This document shows positions 6,902-15,215 of a stretch of 18,008 bases of DNA, one piece after another; the stretch's first letter is position 1, and each line of letters begins with the position of its first letter. Location of the stretch: positions 1 to 18,008 of the forward strand of contig NZ_CALLVU010000041.1 of assembly GCF_938015485.1 (NCBI RefSeq). Direction: 5' to 3'. The notes below the pieces were generated by a model, which worked only from the letters and a program-made list of their open reading frames with translations, was not told the DNA's origin and did no database searches. The translations under genes and the position numbers were made by a program. Source of the DNA: an uncultured Lachnoanaerobaculum sp. (lineage in GTDB: Bacteria; Bacillota; Clostridia; Lachnospirales; Lachnospiraceae).

Positions 6902-9283
6902 TTATTTTGCAGAAAGCAGCTCTATTACAGCTCCCTTTACAAATTCATTTTCACAAACACTGTAAATTTCACCCATTACTTCAGCTGCATTTTTGGAATT
7001 ATACTTTCGTATTACCTCCATTACCTTTGTCTTTAAATCATATTCTATCTGTGCTTTATTTAGAATGTCAAATACTTTGTTTTGTATGCTCTTATGCAAA
7101 ATATATCCCGAGTCTTTCACTTCAACCTCCAGCGTGGATGTTGTGGAAATTTCAGGCAATCTTATAATCAAAGCATTTTTATTTTCATCATATTCCGTAC
7201 ACAGTGGTGTTACGGAACTTTTATCCGATAAAATATTAAGCTCGCTTTCTCTTCCTGCACCGTAGAAATGCAAAATATATTTTCTTTTTTTTCTTGTTGC
7301 ATTTTTATTTCCTGAAACCGGGTGAATCTTAAATATCTGCTTATCATTTTCATCAATCAGCTCGTACTTTGTAAAAGCCCAGTCGGACTCTACATAAGTC
7401 TTATACTCTTTTTCATCCTCTGCAAGGATAAACTCTCCCGACTTACCTGTAAAAATATTCAAATCAAGCTCTGAAGGACTTTTAATATCATTTGTACTTA
7501 TATTTGTATCAAGCGGCAAAATACTTCCGGCTCTTGCAAATACGGCAATATCTTCAAGATCCCTATATATTTCAAGCTCACGATTTCCGCTGTATCTTAC
7601 TCCGGTAAAGATATCAAACCACTCACCCTCAGGAAGCCATATCTTTGTCTTTGCCAAACCGCTTTCCCTGTCAAGCTTTTTTGTCACAGGACATACTATC
7701 AGATCATTTCCGAAGTAATACTCATTTTTGTAATTATAGACCTTGTCATTTTCAGGTTCATAGTAATACAGCGGCAGTATTAAAGGAAGTTTGTCAACAT
7801 TGGCTCTTTTGTTCATAGTATAAAGATATGGTATAAGTCTGTGTCGAAGCCTTAAATATTTCTTTGTTATTCTTTCCGCAATCTGATTGTACTTCCAAGG
7901 TTCTTTTCCTGAAAACTCATTGCAGGTACTGTGCAATCTCATTATAGGTGAGAATACCCCGAACTGTACCCATCTGACAAACATCTCGTCATCTCGTACT
8001 CCGTTCATATGTCCGCCAATATCATGGCTCCACCATGCATATCCGATATTTGATGCTGTAGCTGTAAAATATGGCTGAAAATCAAGACTGTCCCATGTAA
8101 TAATGGTATCTCCGGAAAATCCTATAGGATATTTGTGGCTTCCCACTCCTGCATATCTTGAAAGTATTAGACCCCTTCCCTCATCTCTTCTTTCTGAATC
8201 TTTATAGTGGAAATAGTTTAAAAGCCATAGAGGATCAAGTCCCTTATGTCCTGAATTTTCCCCCTGTTGCCAGTCTATCCACCAGTAATCGACTCCCTGC
8301 TTTTCAAGTGGATGATGAACATGTTTAAAATATCCTTCTCTGAATTTATTATCGGCAATATCAAAAAGTACAGGTTCTTCCTTTTTAATATCTACACCCA
8401 TAAATTCTCCCATATCCTTGTAGCAATCTTCATATGCCCTTATACCGTCTGCCGGATGTACATTCAGTAAGACCTTATATCCTCTTGTATGCAGTTCACT
8501 TAAAAATTCCTCAGGGCTTGGGAAAAGTTCCTTATTCCATGTATAACCTGTCCATCCTGTACCGAATCTGCCTTCCACATCCGTGATATGCCAATCCATA
8601 TCAATGACGGCAACATTAAACGGAATATCTTCACTGTCAAATCTGTCCATCAAATCCAGATATGACTTTTGAGTGTATTTATAATATCTGCTCCACCAGT
8701 TTCCAAGTGAAAATCTGGGCAGTAGAGGTAATTCTCCACTGAGAGTATAGAAATCCTTCAATGCCGTCAAGAAATCAAGACCATATCCGAAGAAATATAA
8801 ATCTATTGCTTCAGGATCTTTTCTTAATTCAAACCCATCCTTTGTTATAAGCATTGAATTGCTGTCATCCACTACAGACCACATCTGTCTTGAAACAATT
8901 CCCTCTCCAAGCTCCGTTGCTCCGTCAATATTATCAAGAGTTCTTGTTGTTCCTTTTAAACTCTCATTCTTATCTCCATAATGCCATACGCTTGAAGTTG
9001 TTCCGTAATTTCCGCTTACATTTATCCTTAAGCCTTCACCTGTGAATTCTTTTTTATCATATATTACTCTTAGATAATCTGTAACTATAACCAGTTTGTT
9101 TTCACTGTCTAAAACATCAAACTTTGCTTTCGGGAACTTTCTGTTTGTAACAGCCGCCGTCTCTTCATCAACAAATATATTTTTTTTACTGTATTCAAAT
9201 CTTATAAGTCTGTCGGTAAGAATACTTATTCTATAATTATTTCCTTTAATTATTGAAGCCTCTGTCGCCTTTGTATTTACCAT
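6902..9283 (-). CDS. Glycoside hydrolase family 31 enzyme, intracellular
   Basis: The predicted enzyme is a 793-residue retaining alpha-glycosidase. An N-terminal beta-sandwich is followed by the catalytic barrel from about residue 185. The nucleophile is D337 in WWIDWQQG, and the acid/base is probably D392 in FSGDT. HDIGGH and MRLHS complete the family fingerprint. The C-terminal third holds the all-beta domains typical of the family. The WIDWQQG nucleophile motif differs from the WxDMNE form of ordinary alpha-glucosidases, so specificity may be for another sugar; I cannot assign a subfamily. No signal peptide is seen, so substrates must be imported. ATG at 9283 with AGAGGA upstream; it follows the isomerase gene by 33 bases in the same operon. 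Confidence 0.92.
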   Translation of the reverse strand: MVNTKATEASIIKGNNYRISILTDRLIRFEYSKKNIFVDEETAAVTNRKFPKAKFDVLDSENKLVIVTDYLRVIYDKKEFTGEGLRINVSGNYGTTSSVWHYGDKNESLKGTTRTLDNIDGATELGEGIVSRQMWSVVDDSNSMLITKDGFELRKDPEAIDLYFFGYGLDFLTALKDFYTLSGELPLLPRFSLGNWWSRYYKYTQKSYLDLMDRFDSEDIPFNVAVIDMDWHITDVEGRFGTGWTGYTWNKELFPSPEEFLSELHTRGYKVLLNVHPADGIRAYEDCYKDMGEFMGVDIKKEEPVLFDIADNKFREGYFKHVHHPLEKQGVDYWWIDWQQGENSGHKGLDPLWLLNYFHYKDSERRDEGRGLILSRYAGVGSHKYPIGFSGDTIITWDSLDFQPYFTATASNIGYAWWSHDIGGHMNGVRDDEMFVRWVQFGVFSPIMRLHSTCNEFSGKEPWKYNQIAERITKKYLRLRHRLIPYLYTMNKRANVDKLPLILPLYYYEPENDKVYNYKNEYYFGNDLIVCPVTKKLDRESGLAKTKIWLPEGEWFDIFTGVRYSGNRELEIYRDLEDIAVFARAGSILPLDTNISTNDIKSPSELDLNIFTGKSGEFILAEDEKEYKTYVESDWAFTKYELIDENDKQIFKIHPVSGNKNATRKKRKYILHFYGAGRESELNILSDKSSVTPLCTEYDENKNALIIRLPEISTTSTLEVEVKDSGYILHKSIQNKVFDILNKAQIEYDLKTKVMEVIRKYNSKNAAEVMGEIYSVCENEFVKGAVIELLSAK

Positions 9284-9316
9284 TTTATCCTCTTTCTATT
9301 TTCCATATTTCAAAAA

Positions 9317-10000
9317 TCATTCTCTCGCCTCCGGATACTCATTGCAAAGCAGTCTGTATGGCTCTTCATCCTCTTCAATCTCAGGGAATCTGCCGATATC
9401 TTCATAGAACCTGTTATCTATATTGTCGTCATTACATTGTGAAACTTCACCTATAAGCACACTTCCGCTTCTCGGCTCAACATGGAACTCATGATATTGA
9501 TGTGGCCATATGGTGATACTCTCTCCCGGCAAAAGTTTTACAAGACTTCCCGCCTTTACATAGTATGATCTTCCGTCTGAGTTTATAAGTACATCCGAGT
9601 CGGCAAGTCCGCCCTTACCGTCATCATTATATACCTTTATAAGAAGTGTGCCGCCGCCTCTGTTGATGATATCCTCCGATTTAAACCAGTGAAAATGCAT
9701 AGGTGCCATCATATCGTCTCTTAGGAATAATAGCTTCTCCGCATAGACTTTTTTATACTTCTCATTGTTTCTGTTTCCGTTTCTAAGTGTAATAAGTCCG
9801 AAACCTATCTTATCAAAATCTCCGAGTCCGAAGTCTGTGATATCCCATCCGAGCATATTATCTCTTATTTCATCATATTCATGCCCTTTATTTTCCCAAT
9901 CTTTCGGTGACCAGTTGCAAAACGGCGGCAGATTGAAGCCGTTATCTTTTATAAGTTCCTCCATCTCTCTTATGATGCTGTTAATTTGTGATCTTTTCAT
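9317..10000 (-). CDS. D-lyxose (D-mannose) isomerase-like cupin
   Basis: This 227-residue protein matches the D-lyxose ketol-isomerase family, which interconverts D-lyxose/D-xylulose and usually D-mannose/D-fructose using a divalent metal. The metal site is visible as H102-F-H104, E109 and a C-terminal histidine in WPHQYHEF (167 or 170). Length is typical. The ATG overlaps the stop of the upstream binding-protein gene (ATGA), implying coupled translation; the only purine-rich stretch, GGGGAAAGGA, abuts the start codon. In this operon it probably converts the monosaccharide released by the glycosidases into a ketose. No ketose kinase is encoded in the operon. Confidence 0.85.
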   Translation of the reverse strand: MKRSQINSIIREMEELIKDNGFNLPPFCNWSPKDWENKGHEYDEIRDNMLGWDITDFGLGDFDKIGFGLITLRNGNRNNEKYKKVYAEKLLFLRDDMMAPMHFHWFKSEDIINRGGGTLLIKVYNDDGKGGLADSDVLINSDGRSYYVKAGSLVKLLPGESITIWPHQYHEFHVEPRSGSVLIGEVSQCNDDNIDNRFYEDIGRFPEIEEDEEPYRLLCNEYPEARE

Positions 10001-11313
10001 TCCTTTCCCCTTTCTTGTAACAAATATTTGCTCATTTGTCTTTGCAATATTCTAAGTGCATTTTCTATATCATCTCCTTGATTTAAATTTGAAATCTTGG
10101 AGTCCGCCAATGCTATAGCTTCTTCATACCCGCTAAATCTCGGCTTAGCACTACCGTTTTCCAATATTTGACAAATAAGCTTAGAATCAATAATATCTTC
10201 ATTTTCTTTAAATATATTCTCAGATTCTCTACTTTCCATAACTTCCTTAAGCACAGATGCTACCGGCATATCATTATACAATTTCTGCTGTATCTGTATA
10301 TCATAGCTTAAAGTTTTCAAAAATTCCCATGCCGGCTTTTTCTTTTTCGATTTTGCACTTATTGCAACATTCAAGCTGTCAACCATACTGACATTATTCC
10401 CTGTCTTTCCTGCCGGCATAGGTATACAGTCCCATGCAAAACCGGTATACTTTTTTATTTTATACGGATAAGATTTATACGTTCTGTATTCTGCAAGTGA
10501 CATCTGACTGAATGCTACCCTACCGCTGTCAAACTCCTCCTTTGTTACATTTTGATTGCCGTTCAAATCCTCCAAGCTTTTTACAAATCTGATTGCATCC
10601 GCCAAGCTTTCTTGATTAAAATATGAATTCTTTCCGTCTTCTGTAAACAATGTAACACCGTTTGATAATGCGGCATTTATCCAATCATATCTGTATATTC
10701 CAAAATAATCAGGATTCCCGTCCAAGTCTCTGTCTAAAGTTACCATCCTGCATACTTTATAAAAATCCTCAAAAGTGTAGTCATTCTCAGGTATATTCAA
10801 ATGTAAATTTTCAAGTAATGTTCTGTTCACAAACATCAATGTCGGCATCGCTTCGTATGGAAGTGCATACCTATGTCTCTCAAAGACTCCCGAATTTGCA
10901 ATCTCACTATAGTACTTATTTATATCAAAGTTTTTATCCTCTTCCACATATCCGTCAAGTTTTTCTATGAGCCCCAGATTTATATAATTTTCAAAATCAT
11001 CATCAAGTACCATAAACACATCCGGCATCTCATCCTTTAGAACTCTTTTTGCCATCCACTCACTGTAATCCTCTTTCGGAATACCGCTCTCATACTTTAT
11101 CTTTATACCCTTATGCTCTTTTTCAAATTTTTCTATTGCACTGTCAATGACAGAATAACTTTCCTTTACCGCAACTCCCCAGTTACTGCCGTTAAACATG
11201 GCAAACTCTATCACTGTTTCTTCAGGTCTGAATTTATAAAAAACTGTGCCTAAAAAAATAATCAAAAAGGCTATACCTGTATATATAAATATACCAACTT
11301 TTTTTACTTTCAC
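9997..11313 (-). CDS. Membrane-anchored extracellular solute-binding protein, family 1
   Basis: This 438-residue protein has a single N-terminal hydrophobic segment (about 6-27) and then a family 1 (MalE/UgpB-like) sugar-binding fold. It has no lipobox cysteine and no convincing signal peptidase I site, so it should stay tethered to the membrane with the binding domain outside. A GTG start at 11313 overlaps the regulator stop (GTGA) and is preceded by AGAGGTGA. No matching MalF/MalG-type permease is in the window; the only transporter here is of the CUT2 class, which uses a different binding-protein fold. Position directly after the response regulator suggests a sensing rather than transport role. 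That role is inference. Confidence 0.82.
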   Translation of the reverse strand: MKVKKVGIFIYTGIAFLIIFLGTVFYKFRPEETVIEFAMFNGSNWGVAVKESYSVIDSAIEKFEKEHKGIKIKYESGIPKEDYSEWMAKRVLKDEMPDVFMVLDDDFENYINLGLIEKLDGYVEEDKNFDINKYYSEIANSGVFERHRYALPYEAMPTLMFVNRTLLENLHLNIPENDYTFEDFYKVCRMVTLDRDLDGNPDYFGIYRYDWINAALSNGVTLFTEDGKNSYFNQESLADAIRFVKSLEDLNGNQNVTKEEFDSGRVAFSQMSLAEYRTYKSYPYKIKKYTGFAWDCIPMPAGKTGNNVSMVDSLNVAISAKSKKKKPAWEFLKTLSYDIQIQQKLYNDMPVASVLKEVMESRESENIFKENEDIIDSKLICQILENGSAKPRFSGYEEAIALADSKISNLNQGDDIENALRILQRQMSKYLLQERGKE

Positions 11314-11963
11314 AGCTCACCTCTGCTGATTGCCCAAATAGCTAACTGAGTTCTGTCTCTCAGTTCCAATTTATCCAGTATATTCGACAAATAATTTCTT
11401 ACAGTTCCCTCCGAGAAACTTAAGTCCTTGGCAATTTCCTTATTACTTTTGCCTTTTGAAACCTCCTTTATTATAGTCCATTCATTTTTTGTAATCATTT
11501 TTATATTTTCTACAGGCACATGTATAGTTTCATTATTTACAGCCAATTTTGAGAAAAACTTTAAAACCTTTGAAGCAATATCAGGGTTTATCATTGCTTG
11601 TCCCTGATATACCGTATTTATCGCCTCAACCAGACTGTCCATACTTATTCCTTTAAGCAGATAACCGCTTGCACCGTACTTCAGTGCATTGAATACATAT
11701 TCATCATCATCAAAAGTGGTAAGTATGATTATCTTTATATCAGGGTAACCTTCCTTAATAATCTTTGTACAGGACACGCCGTCAAGTCTCGGCATTCTGA
11801 TATCAAGAAGTATTATATCAGGTCTTTTTTCTCTAACACTTCTTATTACCTCAAGACCGTCAGACACCGCATCAGTCACCTCTATATCAGGTTTACTGTC
11901 AAGGATTATCTTTAAGCTTTCTCTTATCAGTTCCTGATCATCCGCAATTAAAACTTTAACCAT
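11310..11963 (-). CDS. NarL/LuxR-type response regulator
   Basis: This 217-residue protein has an N-terminal receiver domain with the acidic pair D8-D9, phospho-acceptor D54 in LLDIRMP, the switch threonine in ILTTF and the conserved lysine in YLLKG. The C-terminal LuxR-type helix-turn-helix contains SNKEIAKDLSFSEGTVRNY. It is the partner of the histidine kinase whose stop overlaps its start by 8 bases. Ribosome binding site GGGGAGAGGA. It probably activates the surrounding sugar operon; no other transcription factor is encoded in the window. Confidence 0.93.
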   Translation of the reverse strand: MVKVLIADDQELIRESLKIILDSKPDIEVTDAVSDGLEVIRSVREKRPDIILLDIRMPRLDGVSCTKIIKEGYPDIKIIILTTFDDDEYVFNALKYGASGYLLKGISMDSLVEAINTVYQGQAMINPDIASKVLKFFSKLAVNNETIHVPVENIKMITKNEWTIIKEVSKGKSNKEIAKDLSFSEGTVRNYLSNILDKLELRDRTQLAIWAISRGEL

Positions 11964-13287
11964 ATTCCTCTCCCCATCTTATCGGTATCATCGCCTCCAC
12001 AATAAAGCCGTTCTCACTTTTAAAATTCACCTGTCCTTTTAACATATTTACTCTTTCTCTTATATGTCTAAGTCCAAACCCTGACTCAATCTTTTCACAA
12101 CCTATTCCGTCATCATGAATAATAAGTCCGATACTCCCGAAGTTTTTCTTTACAACGACTTCTATATTTTTAGCATTTCCATGCCTTATAGAATTTGTCA
12201 AACTCTCCTGTACAATTCTATATATAGCCATCTCCTCATCTTCATCAAACTTTAAATTTATATCCTCACAATTAAATATTATATTTACGCCTGCCACCCT
12301 CTTTGTATTCTCAACAAGTTCTTTTATCGCACTTTCCAGATTCAGCCTGTCAGGTGCATCCGGTCTAAGTGAACTGACGCTCATCCTGATATCTTTTATA
12401 CCGTTTCTGCTTACTTTAGATAACAAATCCAACTGATTTCTAAGCGGAGTCTTCTCATCTCCTGCAAGTGCTATGCAGGCGTCTATTCCGGCTGCAAGTC
12501 CTGTAAGCGTATGCCCCAAAGTATCATGTATCTCTCTGGCTATACGATTTCTCTCTCTAATCTCTGCAAGTCTTGCATTATCCATTAAAGATCTTTCCAA
12601 CTCTATATTGGCTTTTTGCAAATCAAAGTTTGCTATTTCAAGTTGTTTATTAAGTTCAATATTTTTCTCTATAATCTCTTCTTTGTTCACTATTATACTG
12701 ATACAACAAAGTATAAAACTTACTACTGTCATCAAATTAAGTGCATTGTATATAAAGAATATAACTGTCTGCAAACTTGTACTGCAAACCCTTATATATG
12801 CTGAAATATCATATATATTTATAAACAGCTTGACCAAATCATGTGTTGTAAACAAATAACTTACGGTTGCAGCTACTATAACTATTGATATATATTTATT
12901 TTTCTTCAAATAAATCAGGGCATTGGCAAATGTCCAAAGCAATATTCCGTTGTAATTAAAATTCAACAATATAATACATATCAACTCTAAAATAAACTCA
13001 ATCATAAATGTTACAAATATTATGTATGTACCATTTAATCTGTTGCTGCTCCTTACACTAAAAGTCACTATAAAACATATAGACGAAATAACTGTAAATA
13101 TAAGTATATGCATTGTATTGCCGGGTATACTCACAGATCTTGATATAAACAGCTTTGCTTCATGCATATCTATTATTCTTGCCGTGATTATCCATACAAA
13201 TCCTGAAATCAAAATCATCGTTGTAACGGATATAATAAGCATAAGCTCAAGTATTTTGTTTATTTTTAAGTTTCCTATACTTTTCAT
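11956..13287 (-). CDS. NarL-family sensor histidine kinase (HisKA_3 type), polytopic membrane protein
   Basis: 443 residues from ATG 13287, two bases after the stop of the upstream binding-protein gene and preceded by the site AAAGTGG. An upstream TTG at 13311 would add eight residues overlapping that gene and is less likely. About six membrane spans lie in residues 11-200, leaving only short external loops and no recognisable large sensor domain. A coiled coil (about 203-243) leads to the phospho-acceptor H254 in REIHDTLGHT. The ATPase domain has the N-box QESLTNSIRHG (N365), DDGIGC and GFGLRHIRERV. It should phosphorylate the downstream NarL-type regulator. Lack of an external domain and the flanking anchored binding proteins suggest that ligand detection is delegated to them. 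Confidence 0.92.
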   Translation of the reverse strand: MKSIGNLKINKILELMLIISVTTMILISGFVWIITARIIDMHEAKLFISRSVSIPGNTMHILIFTVISSICFIVTFSVRSSNRLNGTYIIFVTFMIEFILELICIILLNFNYNGILLWTFANALIYLKKNKYISIVIVAATVSYLFTTHDLVKLFINIYDISAYIRVCSTSLQTVIFFIYNALNLMTVVSFILCCISIIVNKEEIIEKNIELNKQLEIANFDLQKANIELERSLMDNARLAEIRERNRIAREIHDTLGHTLTGLAAGIDACIALAGDEKTPLRNQLDLLSKVSRNGIKDIRMSVSSLRPDAPDRLNLESAIKELVENTKRVAGVNIIFNCEDINLKFDEDEEMAIYRIVQESLTNSIRHGNAKNIEVVVKKNFGSIGLIIHDDGIGCEKIESGFGLRHIRERVNMLKGQVNFKSENGFIVEAMIPIRWGEEYG

Positions 13288-13288
13288 A

Positions 13289-14251
13289 TTATTGCCACTT
13301 TGATATATCAAATTTAGTTATATTTCCTGCATTTATAAGGTCAACACCTATATAAATATCACTCTCTATATCTTTTTTATTCAAGTAATCATATGCCGTT
13401 CTTGCCGCCTCTTTACCCATAGATATAGGATGCTGTGCTACAGTAGCGGTAAATAACCCCTGCTTTATAAGCTTTTTAGCATCCGGTGAACCGTCCACTC
13501 CGTAAATCAAAAGATTTGTACCTCTTTTTTCTTTTAATGCCGCCAATGCACCTATCGCTGTAGGATCATTCATTCCGAAAATGACATCTATTTCCTTACT
13601 GTTTGACCTCAAGTACTTATTCATAGCCTCATTTACAGTTTCTATTTCACTAACGCCGTCTATTTCGTCTACAATCTCATATTCAGGTCTGCTTTTTATA
13701 GTATCTATAAATCCCTGTCTCCTTTGAACCATAGATGAAGCAATGAGGTTTGCTACAATAAGAATTTTTGCTCCCTCCGGCTTTTTTTTCAACAAATCAT
13801 TCGCCAACAATACACCTGCTTGGTAATTATCAGACTGAATCGTACTTATTACCCCGACTCTGTCATCCACATCCGTATCCAACAAAATAACCGGAACCCC
13901 CCTTTTCTTGCATTCATATAATGCACTTTCTATTCCACTCCTGTCCACTGCATTTGCAAACAAAATATCAATACCTTCATTAAGCATATCTATAATTTGT
14001 GCATTTTGTCTACTCTGGCTCTGTGCCGGATCTCTCGTTATAAGTATATCACCATTTGCTTCAATAGTATCCCTTAAATTTTCGTTAAGTACGTTAAAAT
14101 ACGGATTATTCATTGTCATATATGTTGATCCGAATATAATTTTCTTATTCCTACTTCTGAACTTTACAAAAAATATCAATAAACACAATAAAAAAACATA
14201 TGCTAAGAGCATCAAAAATACTCTTAGCCTAGTTTTATCAGTTCTTTTCAT
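13289..14251 (-). CDS. Membrane-anchored RbsB-like sugar-binding protein, probable sensor partner
   Basis: This 320-residue protein has a short basic N-terminus, one transmembrane anchor (about 9-29), no proper lipobox, and a periplasmic-binding-protein type 1 (Peripla_BP_4) domain. It is clearly paralogous to the lipoprotein at 16794-17807: both have NP[FY]F, SDNY.AG, NDPTA[LI]GALAA, YGVDGSPD, an AQ.P motif and a terminal WQ. Its ATG overlaps the permease stop as TAATG. It is placed immediately before the histidine kinase. Inference: it binds the same ligand as the transporter and presents it to the kinase, comparable in principle to the XylFII-LytS arrangement known from clostridia. A second transport receptor is the alternative. 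Confidence 0.88.
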   Translation of the reverse strand: MKRTDKTRLRVFLMLLAYVFLLCLLIFFVKFRSRNKKIIFGSTYMTMNNPYFNVLNENLRDTIEANGDILITRDPAQSQSRQNAQIIDMLNEGIDILFANAVDRSGIESALYECKKRGVPVILLDTDVDDRVGVISTIQSDNYQAGVLLANDLLKKKPEGAKILIVANLIASSMVQRRQGFIDTIKSRPEYEIVDEIDGVSEIETVNEAMNKYLRSNSKEIDVIFGMNDPTAIGALAALKEKRGTNLLIYGVDGSPDAKKLIKQGLFTATVAQHPISMGKEAARTAYDYLNKKDIESDIYIGVDLINAGNITKFDISKWQ

Positions 14252-15207
14252 TATTTACTCTTTTTCAAATTTCTAATATAGTCAATGAAAACTGCAAGCA
14301 ATATAACAACACCCTTTACAACTGTCTGCCAGAAAGAATTTACATTCATAAGATTAAGTCCGTTGCTGAGTATTCCTATAATCAATGCACCTACCAATGT
14401 TCCTCCAAGTTTTCCGTATCCGCCCGACATAGAAGTACCGCCCACTACAACTGCCGCTATCGCATCCATTTCGGCACCGTCACCTGCTGTAGGTTGCCCT
14501 GAATACATACGAGAAGCCAAAATCACTCCGGCAAGTCCCGCCATAAGCCCTGAATATGTATAAACTAAAAACTTTACCTTTGATACACTTATTCCTGAAA
14601 ATCTTGCCGCCAATGTATTTCCACCAACCGCATATATATATCTTCCTATCTTTGTTCTGTTCATAATAAGTACGGATATAATAAATACCACTATCATTAT
14701 TAAAACAGGTACCGGTATAATTCCTATATATCCTGCACCGATCCACTGCCACTGTTTTGAAACAACTCGTACAGGGGATCCTCCTGTATATACTCCTGCA
14801 AGACCTCTCGCAATATTCATAGTAGCCAATGTCACTATAAACGGAGGTATAGTAGTTCTTGAAATAACAAAACCGTTGAATGCACCTATTATAAGTCCTA
14901 TAAGTATTCCTATAATCATCGCCAGGTGTATACTCATTCCATATCTTGATACGCAACCTGCCGCAAGTACTCCTGAAAGCGCTATTACGGAACCTACAGA
15001 CAGGTCAATACCTCCAAGTATTATTACCATTGTCATTCCACAGGCAAGAAGCATATTTGTAGATATCTGCCTTAATACATTAAAAACATTTTTTGTTGTA
15101 GGAAATGAACTGCTTGTTGCAGGAAACACTGTAAGGAATACTGCAAGCACCAGCAATGCAATTATTATTCCCATATTCTCTTTAAAAAAATTTAACGCCT
15201 TTTTCAT
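14251..15207 (-). CDS. CUT2-type sugar ABC transporter permease (RbsC-like)
   Basis: This 318-residue, highly hydrophobic inner-membrane protein has about eight to ten spans. The family motif GGIDLSVGS is at 65-73, and the C-terminal signature MDAIAAVVVGGTSMSGGYG, which is typical of the ribose/galactose/xylose permeases, is present. The permease should work as a homodimer with the ATPase encoded upstream and the binding lipoprotein. ATG at 15207 with AGGAGGT overlapping the end of the ATPase gene (8-base gap). Substrate is not determined by this subunit. Confidence 0.93.
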   Translation of the reverse strand: MKKALNFFKENMGIIIALLVLAVFLTVFPATSSSFPTTKNVFNVLRQISTNMLLACGMTMVIILGGIDLSVGSVIALSGVLAAGCVSRYGMSIHLAMIIGILIGLIIGAFNGFVISRTTIPPFIVTLATMNIARGLAGVYTGGSPVRVVSKQWQWIGAGYIGIIPVPVLIMIVVFIISVLIMNRTKIGRYIYAVGGNTLAARFSGISVSKVKFLVYTYSGLMAGLAGVILASRMYSGQPTAGDGAEMDAIAAVVVGGTSMSGGYGKLGGTLVGALIIGILSNGLNLMNVNSFWQTVVKGVVILLAVFIDYIRNLKKSK

Positions 15208-15215
15208 ACAACCTC

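Noticed and set aside
13288..13311. TTG start for the histidine kinase, eight residues upstream
   Set aside because: It overlaps the end of the binding-protein gene and uses a rare start codon, whereas ATG 13287 directly follows that gene's stop and has AAAGTGG upstream.
14480..14956. 158-codon open frame on the minus strand within the permease gene
   Set aside because: It lies in another frame of a clear RbsC-like gene. Its tyrosine-, arginine- and cysteine-rich composition is typical of out-of-frame translation of a hydrophobic gene.
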